The translations under genes and the position numbers were made by a program. Shown in pieces: positions 15,676-22,897 of a stretch of 26,779 bases of DNA. Source of the DNA: Proteobacteria bacterium UBA5122 (lineage in GTDB: Bacteria > Pseudomonadota > Gammaproteobacteria > Tenderiales > Tenderiaceae); assembly GCA_002415485.1 (NCBI GenBank), contig DHYU01000020.1:3210-29988 (forward strand), written 5' to 3'. The notes under the pieces were generated by a model. That model made no database searches. It saw nothing but the letters and a program-made list of their open reading frames with translations, and was not told where the DNA came from. Positions within the stretch are counted from its first letter, which is position 1, and the number at the start of each line of letters is the position of its first letter.

Positions 15676-17055
15676 ATGAAAATCATCATCCTCGGGGCAG
15701 GGCAAGTCGGCTCGTCGGTCGCAGCCAATCTGGCCAGTGAGGCCAACGATATCACCGTCGTCGATTTCGATGAAAATCTGCTGCGCGAGCTGCAGGACAA
15801 GATGGATATCCGCACCGTGCAGGGCCTTGCCTCACATCCAGAGGTGCTCAAGCGCGCTGGCGCCGAAGACGCCGACATGATCCTGGCGGTGACCAACAGC
15901 GACGAGACCAACATGGTTGCCTGTCAGGTCGCACACTCCCTCTTTCGTACCCCGACCAAGATCGCCCGCGTCCGCGCCCGCGAATATCTGCAGGCCCCTG
16001 AACTGTTCGGTCCGGAGGCGATTCCAGTCGACGTCATGATCAGCCCTGAGCAGATGGTCATCGACTATGTGCAGCGGCTGATTGCCCATCCGGGGGCGTT
16101 ACAGGTACTCGACTTTACTGGTGGCCTGGTGCAGCTGGTCGGCGTCAAGGCCTATTACGGTGGTCTGCTGGTCGGTCAGGAGCTGCGCCGTCTGCGTGAC
16201 CACATGCCCGGCATCGAGACCCGCGTCGCCGCTATTTTTCGCCGCGGCACCGCGATCATCCCTGAGGGCAACACCGTCATCGAGGCCGATGATGAGGTCT
16301 TCTTCATCGCCGCACGAGAACATATCCGTGCCGTGATGGGTGAGCTGCGCCGTCTCGACCGTGCCAACAAACGCATCATCATCGCTGGCGGCGGCAACAT
16401 CGGCAAAGGCCTGGCCGAATCGCTGGAGAAGGACTATCAGGTCAAGCTGATCGACAGCAATCTCAATCGTACCCGCGCCATTTCAGAAGAGCTGCGCCGC
16501 ACCATCGTGCTGCACGGTGACGCCGCCGACGAGGAACTGTTGCTGGAAGAGAACATCGTCAGCACCGACGTCTTCTGCGCCGTCACTAATGACGACGAGG
16601 TCAACATCCTGTCGGCGATGCTGGCCAAGCGCCTCGGTGCACGCAAGGTCATGGCACTGATCAATCGCGCGTCCTATGTAGACCTGGTCGAGGCCGGTGA
16701 TATCGATGTCGCGATCTCGCCCCATCAGGCGATGATCGGTTCGCTGTTGGCCCACGTCCGCCGTGGCGACGTGGCCGCCGTGCATGCACTGCGTCGTGGT
16801 GCGGCCGAGGCGCTGGAGGCCATCGCCCACGGTGATTCACGTTCATCCAAGGTCGTCGGCCGCGCCATTGAAGACATCAAGCTGCCGAAGGGTGCCACCA
16901 TCGGCGCCATCGTTCGCGGTGAACAGGTCATCATCGCCCATCACGACACCGTTATCGAGGCCGAGGATCACGTGATTCTGTTCCTCACCGACAAAAAGCG
17001 CGTGCGCGAGGTCGAAAAATTGTTCCAGGTAGGCATCACCTTCCTCGGCCTATAG
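15676..17055 (+). CDS. trkA: Trk potassium uptake regulator TrkA
   Basis: Cytoplasmic NAD(H)-binding subunit that gates the TrkH potassium channel at the inner membrane. 459 aa, the length of E. coli TrkA (458). It has the two-halves design: RCK domain 1 begins MKIIILGAGQVGSSVAANL (GxGxxG), and RCK domain 2 begins RIIIAGGGNIGKGLAESL (about residue 235). Each half ends in an RCK-C domain (VDYVQRLIAHPGALQVLDF; ISPHQAMIGSLLAHVRRGDV..GEQVIIAHHDTVIEAEDHVILFL). The ATG 15676 follows GTAGGG. There are 86 bases between ntrX and trkA, so trkA may belong to the long operon or have its own promoter. Its stop abuts the trkH ATG. Confidence 0.97.
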   Translation: MKIIILGAGQVGSSVAANLASEANDITVVDFDENLLRELQDKMDIRTVQGLASHPEVLKRAGAEDADMILAVTNSDETNMVACQVAHSLFRTPTKIARVRAREYLQAPELFGPEAIPVDVMISPEQMVIDYVQRLIAHPGALQVLDFTGGLVQLVGVKAYYGGLLVGQELRRLRDHMPGIETRVAAIFRRGTAIIPEGNTVIEADDEVFFIAAREHIRAVMGELRRLDRANKRIIIAGGGNIGKGLAESLEKDYQVKLIDSNLNRTRAISEELRRTIVLHGDAADEELLLEENIVSTDVFCAVTNDDEVNILSAMLAKRLGARKVMALINRASYVDLVEAGDIDVAISPHQAMIGSLLAHVRRGDVAAVHALRRGAAEALEAIAHGDSRSSKVVGRAIEDIKLPKGATIGAIVRGEQVIIAHHDTVIEAEDHVILFLTDKKRVREVEKLFQVGITFLGL

Positions 17056-18504
17056 ATGCAAGTTCAAGGCATACAACGCGTCCTTGGTGTCCTGCTGACC
17101 CTGTTCAGTCTGTCGATGCTGCCGCCGATCGCAGTCTCGTTCTATTACGACGATGGCGTGGCCGGGGCGTTTATGGCTGCCTTCGGTGTCACGCTGGTCA
17201 CGGGGCTGGGTTGTTGGGCGCCAGTCTATCGTTATCGCGGCGACATGCGACTGCGCGAGGGGTTTCTGATCGTGGTCCTGTTCTGGACCGTACTCGCCGT
17301 GTTCGGGGCCCTGCCCTTCCTGCTGGCGGATGCGCCCAATCTCTCGATCACCGATGCCATCTTTGAGTCGATGTCGGGCCTGACCACCACGGGTGCCACC
17401 GTCATCAGCGGCCTCGATGCCCTGCCCAAGTCGATCCTCTATTACCGCCAGCAACTGCAGTGGCTGGGCGGCATGGGCATCATCGTTCTGGCCGTGGCCG
17501 TGCTGCCGATGCTCGGCATCGGTGGCATGCAGCTCTACCGCGCCGAGACACCGGGACCGATGAAGGACAACAAGCTGACGCCGCGCATCACCGAGACCGC
17601 CAAGGCCTTGTGGTACATCTACCTGACACTGACGGTGGCCTGCGCGCTGGCCTACTGGGCGGCGGGTATGAGTCTGTTCGACGCGATTGGACATTCGTTT
17701 TCGACTGTGGCTATCGGTGGTTTCTCCACTCATGACCTCAGCATCGGCCACTTCGATAGCGTGCTGATCGAGGCCGTCGCCGCGGTTTTTATGCTATTGG
17801 CGGGCATCAATTTTGCGATCCACTTTCTCGCCTGGCGTTCGGTCAGCTTCAAGCCATATCGAATGGATACCGAGGTCAAGGTCTACTTGACCGGGCTGGG
17901 CGTCGTCTCCGTCATCGCGGTCTTTTACCTCTATTGGACAGACACCTTCGGCTTTTTTGAGGCGCTGCACTACGGCATCTTCCAGACCATCTCGATCGGC
18001 ACCACGGCGGGCTTCACCTCGGCTGAATATCACATGTGGCCCGGCTTCCTGCCGGTGCTGTTGCTGTTGCTGAGCTTTGTCGGCGGCTGCGCCGGTTCAA
18101 CCGGCGGCGGCATGAAGGTCATCCGCTTTGTGATGCTGCTCAAACAGGGCGGCCGCGAGATCCTGCGCCTGGTCCATCCCAACGCGCAGATCCCGGTCCG
18201 CGTCGGCGACAAGGCGCTGCCCGATCGTGTGGTCGAGGCCGTGTGGGGCTTCTTCTCGCTGTACGTGATCTGCCTGTGCGTGATGTCGCTGATCATGGTC
18301 GCCACCGGCCTCAACTATGTCACCGCCTTCTCCGCCGTCGCCGCCTGCATGAACAACCTCGGCCCTGGTCTGGGCGATGTCGGCGTCAACTACACCATCG
18401 TCAACGACGCCGGCAAATGGGTCTTGTGCTTCGCCATGCTGCTCGGCCGTTTGGAGATCTTCACCCTGCTGGTGCTGCTGACACCGGCCTTCTGGCGCAA
18501 ATAA
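17056..18504 (+). CDS. trkH: Trk potassium channel TrkH
   Basis: Inner-membrane potassium-translocating subunit of the Trk system, a member of the TrkH/KtrB superfamily. 482 aa (E. coli 483). It has about ten hydrophobic helices and four pore-loop repeats. The selectivity filter glycines are visible as SGLTTTGATV, STVAIGGFSTHD, GTTAGFTSAEY and MNNLGPGLGDVG, and the conserved GGCAGSTGGGMKVIR loop is present. The start ATG directly follows the trkA stop, so channel and gating ring are translated from one message, the arrangement that favours matched stoichiometry. Confidence 0.97.
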   Translation: MQVQGIQRVLGVLLTLFSLSMLPPIAVSFYYDDGVAGAFMAAFGVTLVTGLGCWAPVYRYRGDMRLREGFLIVVLFWTVLAVFGALPFLLADAPNLSITDAIFESMSGLTTTGATVISGLDALPKSILYYRQQLQWLGGMGIIVLAVAVLPMLGIGGMQLYRAETPGPMKDNKLTPRITETAKALWYIYLTLTVACALAYWAAGMSLFDAIGHSFSTVAIGGFSTHDLSIGHFDSVLIEAVAAVFMLLAGINFAIHFLAWRSVSFKPYRMDTEVKVYLTGLGVVSVIAVFYLYWTDTFGFFEALHYGIFQTISIGTTAGFTSAEYHMWPGFLPVLLLLLSFVGGCAGSTGGGMKVIRFVMLLKQGGREILRLVHPNAQIPVRVGDKALPDRVVEAVWGFFSLYVICLCVMSLIMVATGLNYVTAFSAVAACMNNLGPGLGDVGVNYTIVNDAGKWVLCFAMLLGRLEIFTLLVLLTPAFWRK

Positions 18505-18515
18505 GGATTTTAAAA

Positions 18516-19109
18516 ATGAGCGACTCCACTCCCAATGCCACCCAGCAAAAGTGGGACACCATCTACAGCAACGGCAATGAGATGGACGTGCCGCCGATGC
18601 GCGTCGTCGCTGAAAACCTGCACCTGTTGCCTGCGTCTGGTCGTGGCCTGGAACTGGCCTGCGGTCTTGCCGCCAACAGCTTTGCGCTGGCGCAGGCGGG
18701 CATGACGATGGACGCCTGGGATATCTCACCGGTCGCCGTCAAGCGGGTCGCGCAGCGCGCCGCAGACAAAGGTCTGCCCGTTCACGCCGAGGCGCGTGAT
18801 GTGGTGGAAAATCCACCCGGTGATGAATCCTACGACCTGGTCGTCGTCAGCCACTTCCTCGATCGTTCCATCATGCCCGCGATCAAGGCCTGCCTCAAAC
18901 CTGGCGGTCTGGTCTTCTATCAAACCTTCACCCAGACCAAGGTCAGCGACGGTGGTCCCAGTAATCTCGAATTCCGCCTCGCCGATGGCGAACTGCTGCA
19001 ACTGTTCGGTGATTTTCAGCCGCTGGTCTATCGGGAAGAAGGGCGGGTCGGCATGCTGACGCAAGGCTTTCGCAACGAGGCCTTGTTGGTGGCGCGTAAG
19101 CCGCTTTAA
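18516..19109 (+). CDS. Class I SAM-dependent methyltransferase, TehB-like
   Basis: Probable small-molecule methyltransferase, 197 aa, cytoplasmic. The single Rossmann-type domain has motif I GRGLELACGLAANSFALAQAG (usual form LDLACGxGxNA), an acidic residue for the SAM ribose in MDAWDISPVAVKR, motif II/III YDLVVVSHFLDRSIMPAIKACLKPGGLVFYQTF, and a family-typical end, LLQLFGDFQPLVYREEGRV. AAGGA lies ahead of ATG 18516, 11 bases after trkH, so it is likely cotranscribed with trkAH. The first glycine of the GxG motif is kept but the third position is Ala (CGLAAN), a mild deviation. The substrate cannot be deduced; TehB relatives methylate tellurite or thiols. The stop overlaps the convergent acyltransferase stop. 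Confidence 0.85.
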   Translation: MSDSTPNATQQKWDTIYSNGNEMDVPPMRVVAENLHLLPASGRGLELACGLAANSFALAQAGMTMDAWDISPVAVKRVAQRAADKGLPVHAEARDVVENPPGDESYDLVVVSHFLDRSIMPAIKACLKPGGLVFYQTFTQTKVSDGGPSNLEFRLADGELLQLFGDFQPLVYREEGRVGMLTQGFRNEALLVARKPL

Positions 19110-19987
19110 TCGTAAAACGACGCCTCACCCTCGGGTCGCGTCAAAAACCGTTTGTAACACCACTGGTACTGGCTCGGGATGGTGCGGATCGCACGCTCCA
19201 GGGCCTGATTCAACGCGGTGAGTGAGGTGCGCAGATCGGCATCGGCGACGGCCTGGTCCACCGCTTCGAAACGCAACGCAAAGCCACGACCAGCGGGCAG
19301 TCGTTCGGCATAGGCACAGACTACGGTCGCCCCTGATTTGCGCGCCAGCCGTGACAGTAGCGTCATGGTATTCGCCTCGATACCAAAGAAGGGCGCGAAC
19401 TCACCCGCGCCGCGCCGCGGGTCCTGATCGGGCAGGATCATCACCAGTTGATTGTCGGCCAGGGCCTTGTAGAGTGCCTTCACGCCCTGGGGATTGGTCG
19501 GCACCAACTGCGCGCCGAAGCGCTGCCGTGCGCTGCGCACCATCTCATCCAGTTCCACCATGCGCGGCGGGCGGTACAGGCTGGTCAATGGGTAACGCGC
19601 CGAGCAGTACAGATTGACCGCCTCCCAGTTGCCGAGGTGTGGTGAGGCGAGGATTACACCGTGCCTTGCATCGATGGCGGCGCGCAGATGTTCCTCGCCG
19701 TGTACCTCGGTGAACATGGCCTCGACGCGGGCGGGGGCGCCGAACCACAGACAGCCTGTTTCGGTAGAGGTGCGGCCGGTATCGATCAGTGTGGCGGTGA
19801 CCAGGGCATCTTGTTGTTGGCGATCGAGTTCAGGGAAACAGGCCTGGATGTTGCGCTGGCAGATGCGTCGCTGGCGGTTGTTGGTCCACGACAGGCTGAG
19901 CCCCATCAGCGCGCCGCAGGCCTGCGCCAGCCGCAGCGGCAGGCGCGCCATGCCGTGTAACAGCCATTTGGTGACAAATACTCGCAT
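19106..19987 (-). CDS. LpxL/HtrB-family lysophospholipid acyltransferase
   Basis: Inner-membrane acyltransferase of the lipid A late-acylation (LpxL/LpxM) superfamily. 293 aa, near the usual 290-310. A short N-terminal hydrophobic anchor (LPLRLAQACGALMGLSLSW) precedes the catalytic HX4E motif, SPHLGNWE with His117 and Glu122. Further family blocks are LYRPPRMVELDEMV, LVPTNPQGVKALYKAL, MILPDQDPRRGAGEFAPFFG and TMTLLSRLARKSGA, and the end is QYQWCYKRF. Which lipid it acylates (lipid A, or an ornithine or other lysolipid) cannot be told from sequence. It converges on the methyltransferase gene, sharing stop-codon bases. plsY, another acyltransferase, lies upstream on the same strand 97 bases away, so the two may form a lipid-synthesis unit. 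The ATG at 19987 lacks a good Shine-Dalgarno. Confidence 0.9.
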   Translation of the reverse strand: MRVFVTKWLLHGMARLPLRLAQACGALMGLSLSWTNNRQRRICQRNIQACFPELDRQQQDALVTATLIDTGRTSTETGCLWFGAPARVEAMFTEVHGEEHLRAAIDARHGVILASPHLGNWEAVNLYCSARYPLTSLYRPPRMVELDEMVRSARQRFGAQLVPTNPQGVKALYKALADNQLVMILPDQDPRRGAGEFAPFFGIEANTMTLLSRLARKSGATVVCAYAERLPAGRGFALRFEAVDQAVADADLRTSLTALNQALERAIRTIPSQYQWCYKRFLTRPEGEASFYD

Positions 19988-20084
19988 CGTGATTTATTCC
20001 GGCCGGGCGATGTGCCGGGCAAGCCGGGGTGTGATCATTGCGTTCATGTGGGTGAGCATGTGCCTGCGACTTGGCAGATGCCGA

Positions 20085-20669
20085 TCAACCCTTGATCTGC
20101 CCTTCGGCGCCCGACAGCAGGCGCTGGATGTTGGAGCGATGACGCCAGACCAACAACACGCTCATCACCAGGCTCATCTGGAAAAACACAGGTTCAGGCG
20201 ACAGCCACCACATGTAGAGCGGCATCAATACCGAGGCGATCAGCGCTGACAGGGACGAGATCTTCAACACCTTGGCCACGATCAGCCAGGTGAGGACGAA
20301 GGCCAGACCCACCGGCCAGGCCATCGCCAGCAACACGCCGATGGCGGTCGCGACGCCCTTGCCGCCATGAAAGCTGAAAAACAGCGGATAGAGGTGGCCC
20401 AGAAACGCGGCCATCGCCACCGCGGCAATGGTGGTCGGCTCGACACCGGCCAGCACCGCAACCAACACAGGCACAAAGCCCTTGAGGCCATCGCCGAGCA
20501 GCGTGATCGCTGCGGCCTTTTTGCCGCCGATGCGCAGCACATTGGTCGCGCCAGGATTACGTGAACCCTGCGAACGCGGGTCGGGCAGGCCCATCAACTT
20601 GCAGGTGATGATGGCGGCGGAGACGGAGCCGATCAGGTAGGCGGCGATGACAAGAATGACGTCGAACAT
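20085..20669 (-). CDS. plsY: Glycerol-3-phosphate acyltransferase PlsY
   Basis: Inner-membrane enzyme that uses acyl-phosphate to acylate glycerol-3-phosphate, the first step of phospholipid synthesis. 194 aa, typical length. Five hydrophobic helices are evident, starting with MFDVILVIAAYLIGSVSAAII. The three signature loops are intact: GSRNPGATNVLRIGGKKAA, TLLGDGLKGFVPV, and GHLYPLFFSFHGGKGVATAIGVL. The frame stays open 30 codons further upstream, but those residues (GGRRRRRCGERG) do not resemble the family, so ATG 20669 is taken as the start even though no Shine-Dalgarno precedes it. It is divergent from folB, an arrangement common in proteobacteria. Confidence 0.96.
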   Translation of the reverse strand: MFDVILVIAAYLIGSVSAAIITCKLMGLPDPRSQGSRNPGATNVLRIGGKKAAAITLLGDGLKGFVPVLVAVLAGVEPTTIAAVAMAAFLGHLYPLFFSFHGGKGVATAIGVLLAMAWPVGLAFVLTWLIVAKVLKISSLSALIASVLMPLYMWWLSPEPVFFQMSLVMSVLLVWRHRSNIQRLLSGAEGQIKG

Positions 20670-20770
20670 AAGGAAATGGAATCCGGGCTCAGAAAAGCCG
20701 TCATGATACGGTAAAATCGTCCCACGTTCACCACAGCGCCGTCGCCGACGGCCGCCCAAGCAGGATTTTG

Positions 20771-21124
20771 ATGGATACCATTTTTATTACCGGCCTTAAA
20801 CTGGATGTCGTCATCGGCGTCCATCCGTGGGAGCAACGCATCCGCCAACGGCTGCTGCTCGACCTCGAACTGGCCACTGATATTCGTCCGGCGGCGGCCA
20901 GCGATGACCTGGCCGACACCGTAGATTACCAGGCGCTCAGCGAACGCCTCTGCGCCCATGCCGCGTCCAGTCGACTGGCGTTGATCGAGACGCTGGCCGA
21001 ACAGCTGGCGGCCATCGTGCGTGATGAGTTCGGTGTCTCGTGGCTGCGCCTGCGGCTGCACAAACCCGACGCCCTCAGCCAGGCCGCCGATGTTGGCGTC
21101 TGCATCGAACGCGGCCAACGCTAG
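20771..21124 (+). CDS. folB: Dihydroneopterin aldolase
   Basis: Cleaves dihydroneopterin to 6-hydroxymethyl-dihydropterin and glycolaldehyde in folate synthesis. 117 aa, normal for the family. Conserved features are FITGLKLDVVIGVHPWEQRIRQRLLLDLEL at the N-terminus, including the GVHPWE segment, ADTVDYQALSERL, and the catalytic SRLALIETLAEQLA helix. ATG 20771 follows AGGA by about seven bases; a TTG one codon earlier is also open. It lies two bases before folK, which encodes the next enzyme of the pathway, so the two are translated together. Confidence 0.97.
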   Translation: MDTIFITGLKLDVVIGVHPWEQRIRQRLLLDLELATDIRPAAASDDLADTVDYQALSERLCAHAASSRLALIETLAEQLAAIVRDEFGVSWLRLRLHKPDALSQAADVGVCIERGQR

Positions 21125-21126
21125 AC

Positions 21127-21636
21127 ATGCCGCGCATCTTTCTCGGCATCGGCAGCAACGTGGAGCCGCAGCGTCACATCTGCGCCGCGCTGGATCGGCT
21201 GGCGCAGCAGTTCGCGCCGCTGAGCCTGTCGCCGGTCTACGAGAGCGAGGCGGTCGGCTTTGATGGCGACCCCTTCCATAATTTTGTTGCCGCCTTCGAC
21301 AGCGAGCTGGCGCTCGATGCCCTCATCGCCCGCCTGAAACAGATTGAAGATGAGCTCGGTCGCGACCGCGACCAGCCACGCTTTAGTCCACGCACCATCG
21401 ACATCGACCTGCTGCTCTACGGCGAGCAGGTGTGTGATGGTGAACCGCTGGTGCTGCCGCGCGACGAGATCACGCGCAATGCCTATGTGCTGCGGCCACT
21501 GGCCGAGCTGGCGCCAGACTTGATCCACCCGCGCCTTGGCCTGCGCATGGCCGAGCTGTGGCAGACCTATGACCCCACCCAACAACGCCTGTGGCCGATC
21601 GCCTTCGCTTGGCCGGCGGAAAGTGAGCCCCAATGA
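21127..21636 (+). CDS. folK: 2-amino-4-hydroxy-6-hydroxymethyldihydropteridine pyrophosphokinase
   Basis: Pyrophosphorylates 6-hydroxymethyl-dihydropterin, the product of the upstream folB enzyme, using ATP. 169 aa. HPPK landmarks are FLGIGSNVEPQRHI at the start, SPVYESEAVGF and FHNFVAAF, and the magnesium/ATP signature RDQPRFSPRTIDIDLLLYG, with LVLPRDEITRNAYVLRPLAELAPDLIHP near the end. The open frame runs upstream into folB, but ATG 21127, two bases past the folB stop, gives the family N-terminus. It overlaps the next gene by ATGA. Confidence 0.97.
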   Translation: MPRIFLGIGSNVEPQRHICAALDRLAQQFAPLSLSPVYESEAVGFDGDPFHNFVAAFDSELALDALIARLKQIEDELGRDRDQPRFSPRTIDIDLLLYGEQVCDGEPLVLPRDEITRNAYVLRPLAELAPDLIHPRLGLRMAELWQTYDPTQQRLWPIAFAWPAESEPQ

Positions 21637-22838
21637 CCGAATACGACCCGCTGCGGGCCATTGAACAGGCCGGTCTGCCGCGACCCGATGCCGATAGCTG
21701 GCAGCACAGCCTCAAGCTGCAGGCGCTGATCGGCGATGAGATCACCAGCCAGGGGCCAATGCCCTTCAGCCGCTTTATGGAACTGGCGCTCTACGCCCCG
21801 GGGCTTGGTTATTACACCGCCGGCGCGCGCAAGTTTGGCGCGGAGGGTGACTTTGTGACTGCGCCCGAGATCTCGCCCTTGTTCTCCCATTGCCTGGCGC
21901 GCCAGTGCCAGCAGGTGTTGGCCGAGACCGGCGGCAGCATCCTCGAATTCGGCGCCGGTCGCGGCGTGATGGCGAGCGACATCCTGCTGCACCTGGAACA
22001 ACTCGACTGCCTGCCCGAGCGTTATTACATCGTCGATCTCAGCCCCGATCTGCGCCAGCGCCAGCGCGAAACGATCGCAGCACGCGCGCCGCATCTGTTG
22101 TCGCGGGTCGAATGGCTGGCGCAGTTGCCAGCGGCCGGTTTTCGCGGCGTCGTGCTCGCCAACGAGGTGCTGGATGCGATGCCGGTGCATCTGCTGCAGA
22201 TGGGTGATGCTGGCTGGCAGGAACTACACGTCAGCCATGGCGCGCAGGGTTTCGAGTTCACCACCGCCCCGCTCAGCAGCCCCGAACTGGCGCAGGCGGC
22301 GCGACACCTGCAGACCGAGCTGGGGGATGAGGCCTTTTGTCCGGGTTATACCACCGAGGTCAATCTGTACATCGACGGCTGGCTGCAGAGCATCGCCGAC
22401 ATGCTGCAACAGGGCATGGTGCTGATGCTCGACTACGGCTTCCCGCGCCGCGAGTACTACCACCCGGAGCGCACCGTCGGCACGCTGATGTGTCACTACC
22501 GCCATCGCGCACACACCAATCCGTTGATCCTGCCCGGCCTGCAGGATCTCACCGCCCATGTCGATTTCACCGCCGTCGCCGAGGCCGCCGATAAGGCCGG
22601 GCTGCGGGTCGCCGGTTACACCGCCCAGGCGCAATTTCTGATGGGCAGCGGCCTGCTCGAGGCGCTGGCCAGTAATCGCGGTGAACACATCACCCAGCAA
22701 ATCGCCCAGGCACAGCAGGTCAAGAAACTGACCCTGCCCAACGAGATGGGTGAATTATTTAAAGCAATGGCGCTGACACGCGATATAGACATATCGTTAG
22801 TAGGTTTTTTAATGCAAGATCGGCGGAGCGCCCTGTAA
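21633..22838 (+). CDS. SAM-dependent methyltransferase, MidA/NDUFAF7 family (DUF185)
   Basis: Class I methyltransferase related to mitochondrial NDUFAF7/MidA, which methylates an arginine of a complex I subunit; the bacterial substrate is not established. 401 aa. The family opening ITSQGPMPFSRFMELALYAPGLGYYTAG and KFGAEGDFVTAPEISPLFSHCLA are followed by SAM motif I ILEFGAGRGVMASDIL (about 105-120), YYIVDLSPDLRQRQ, VVLANEVLDAMPVHLL (the NEhxDA motif), and the late block LMLDYGFPRREYYHPERTVGTLMCHYRHRAHTNPLILPGLQDLTAHVDF. It ends in a short helical tail. The ATG overlaps the folK stop (ATGA), which gives a folB-folK-midA operon. The last roughly 30 codons become more AT-rich, approaching the composition of the next gene. 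Confidence 0.93.
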   Translation: MTEYDPLRAIEQAGLPRPDADSWQHSLKLQALIGDEITSQGPMPFSRFMELALYAPGLGYYTAGARKFGAEGDFVTAPEISPLFSHCLARQCQQVLAETGGSILEFGAGRGVMASDILLHLEQLDCLPERYYIVDLSPDLRQRQRETIAARAPHLLSRVEWLAQLPAAGFRGVVLANEVLDAMPVHLLQMGDAGWQELHVSHGAQGFEFTTAPLSSPELAQAARHLQTELGDEAFCPGYTTEVNLYIDGWLQSIADMLQQGMVLMLDYGFPRREYYHPERTVGTLMCHYRHRAHTNPLILPGLQDLTAHVDFTAVAEAADKAGLRVAGYTAQAQFLMGSGLLEALASNRGEHITQQIAQAQQVKKLTLPNEMGELFKAMALTRDIDISLVGFLMQDRRSAL

Positions 22839-22897
22839 TCAGCGAGCTTGGTCTCGTATCGCTCCAGAGCCGGCCACAAAGGAAGTGCGCGTAATCT

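Noticed and set aside
20670..20770. Possible promoter (TAAAAT) between plsY and folB
   Set aside because: A -10-like hexamer is present but no -35 at suitable distance; too weak to list.
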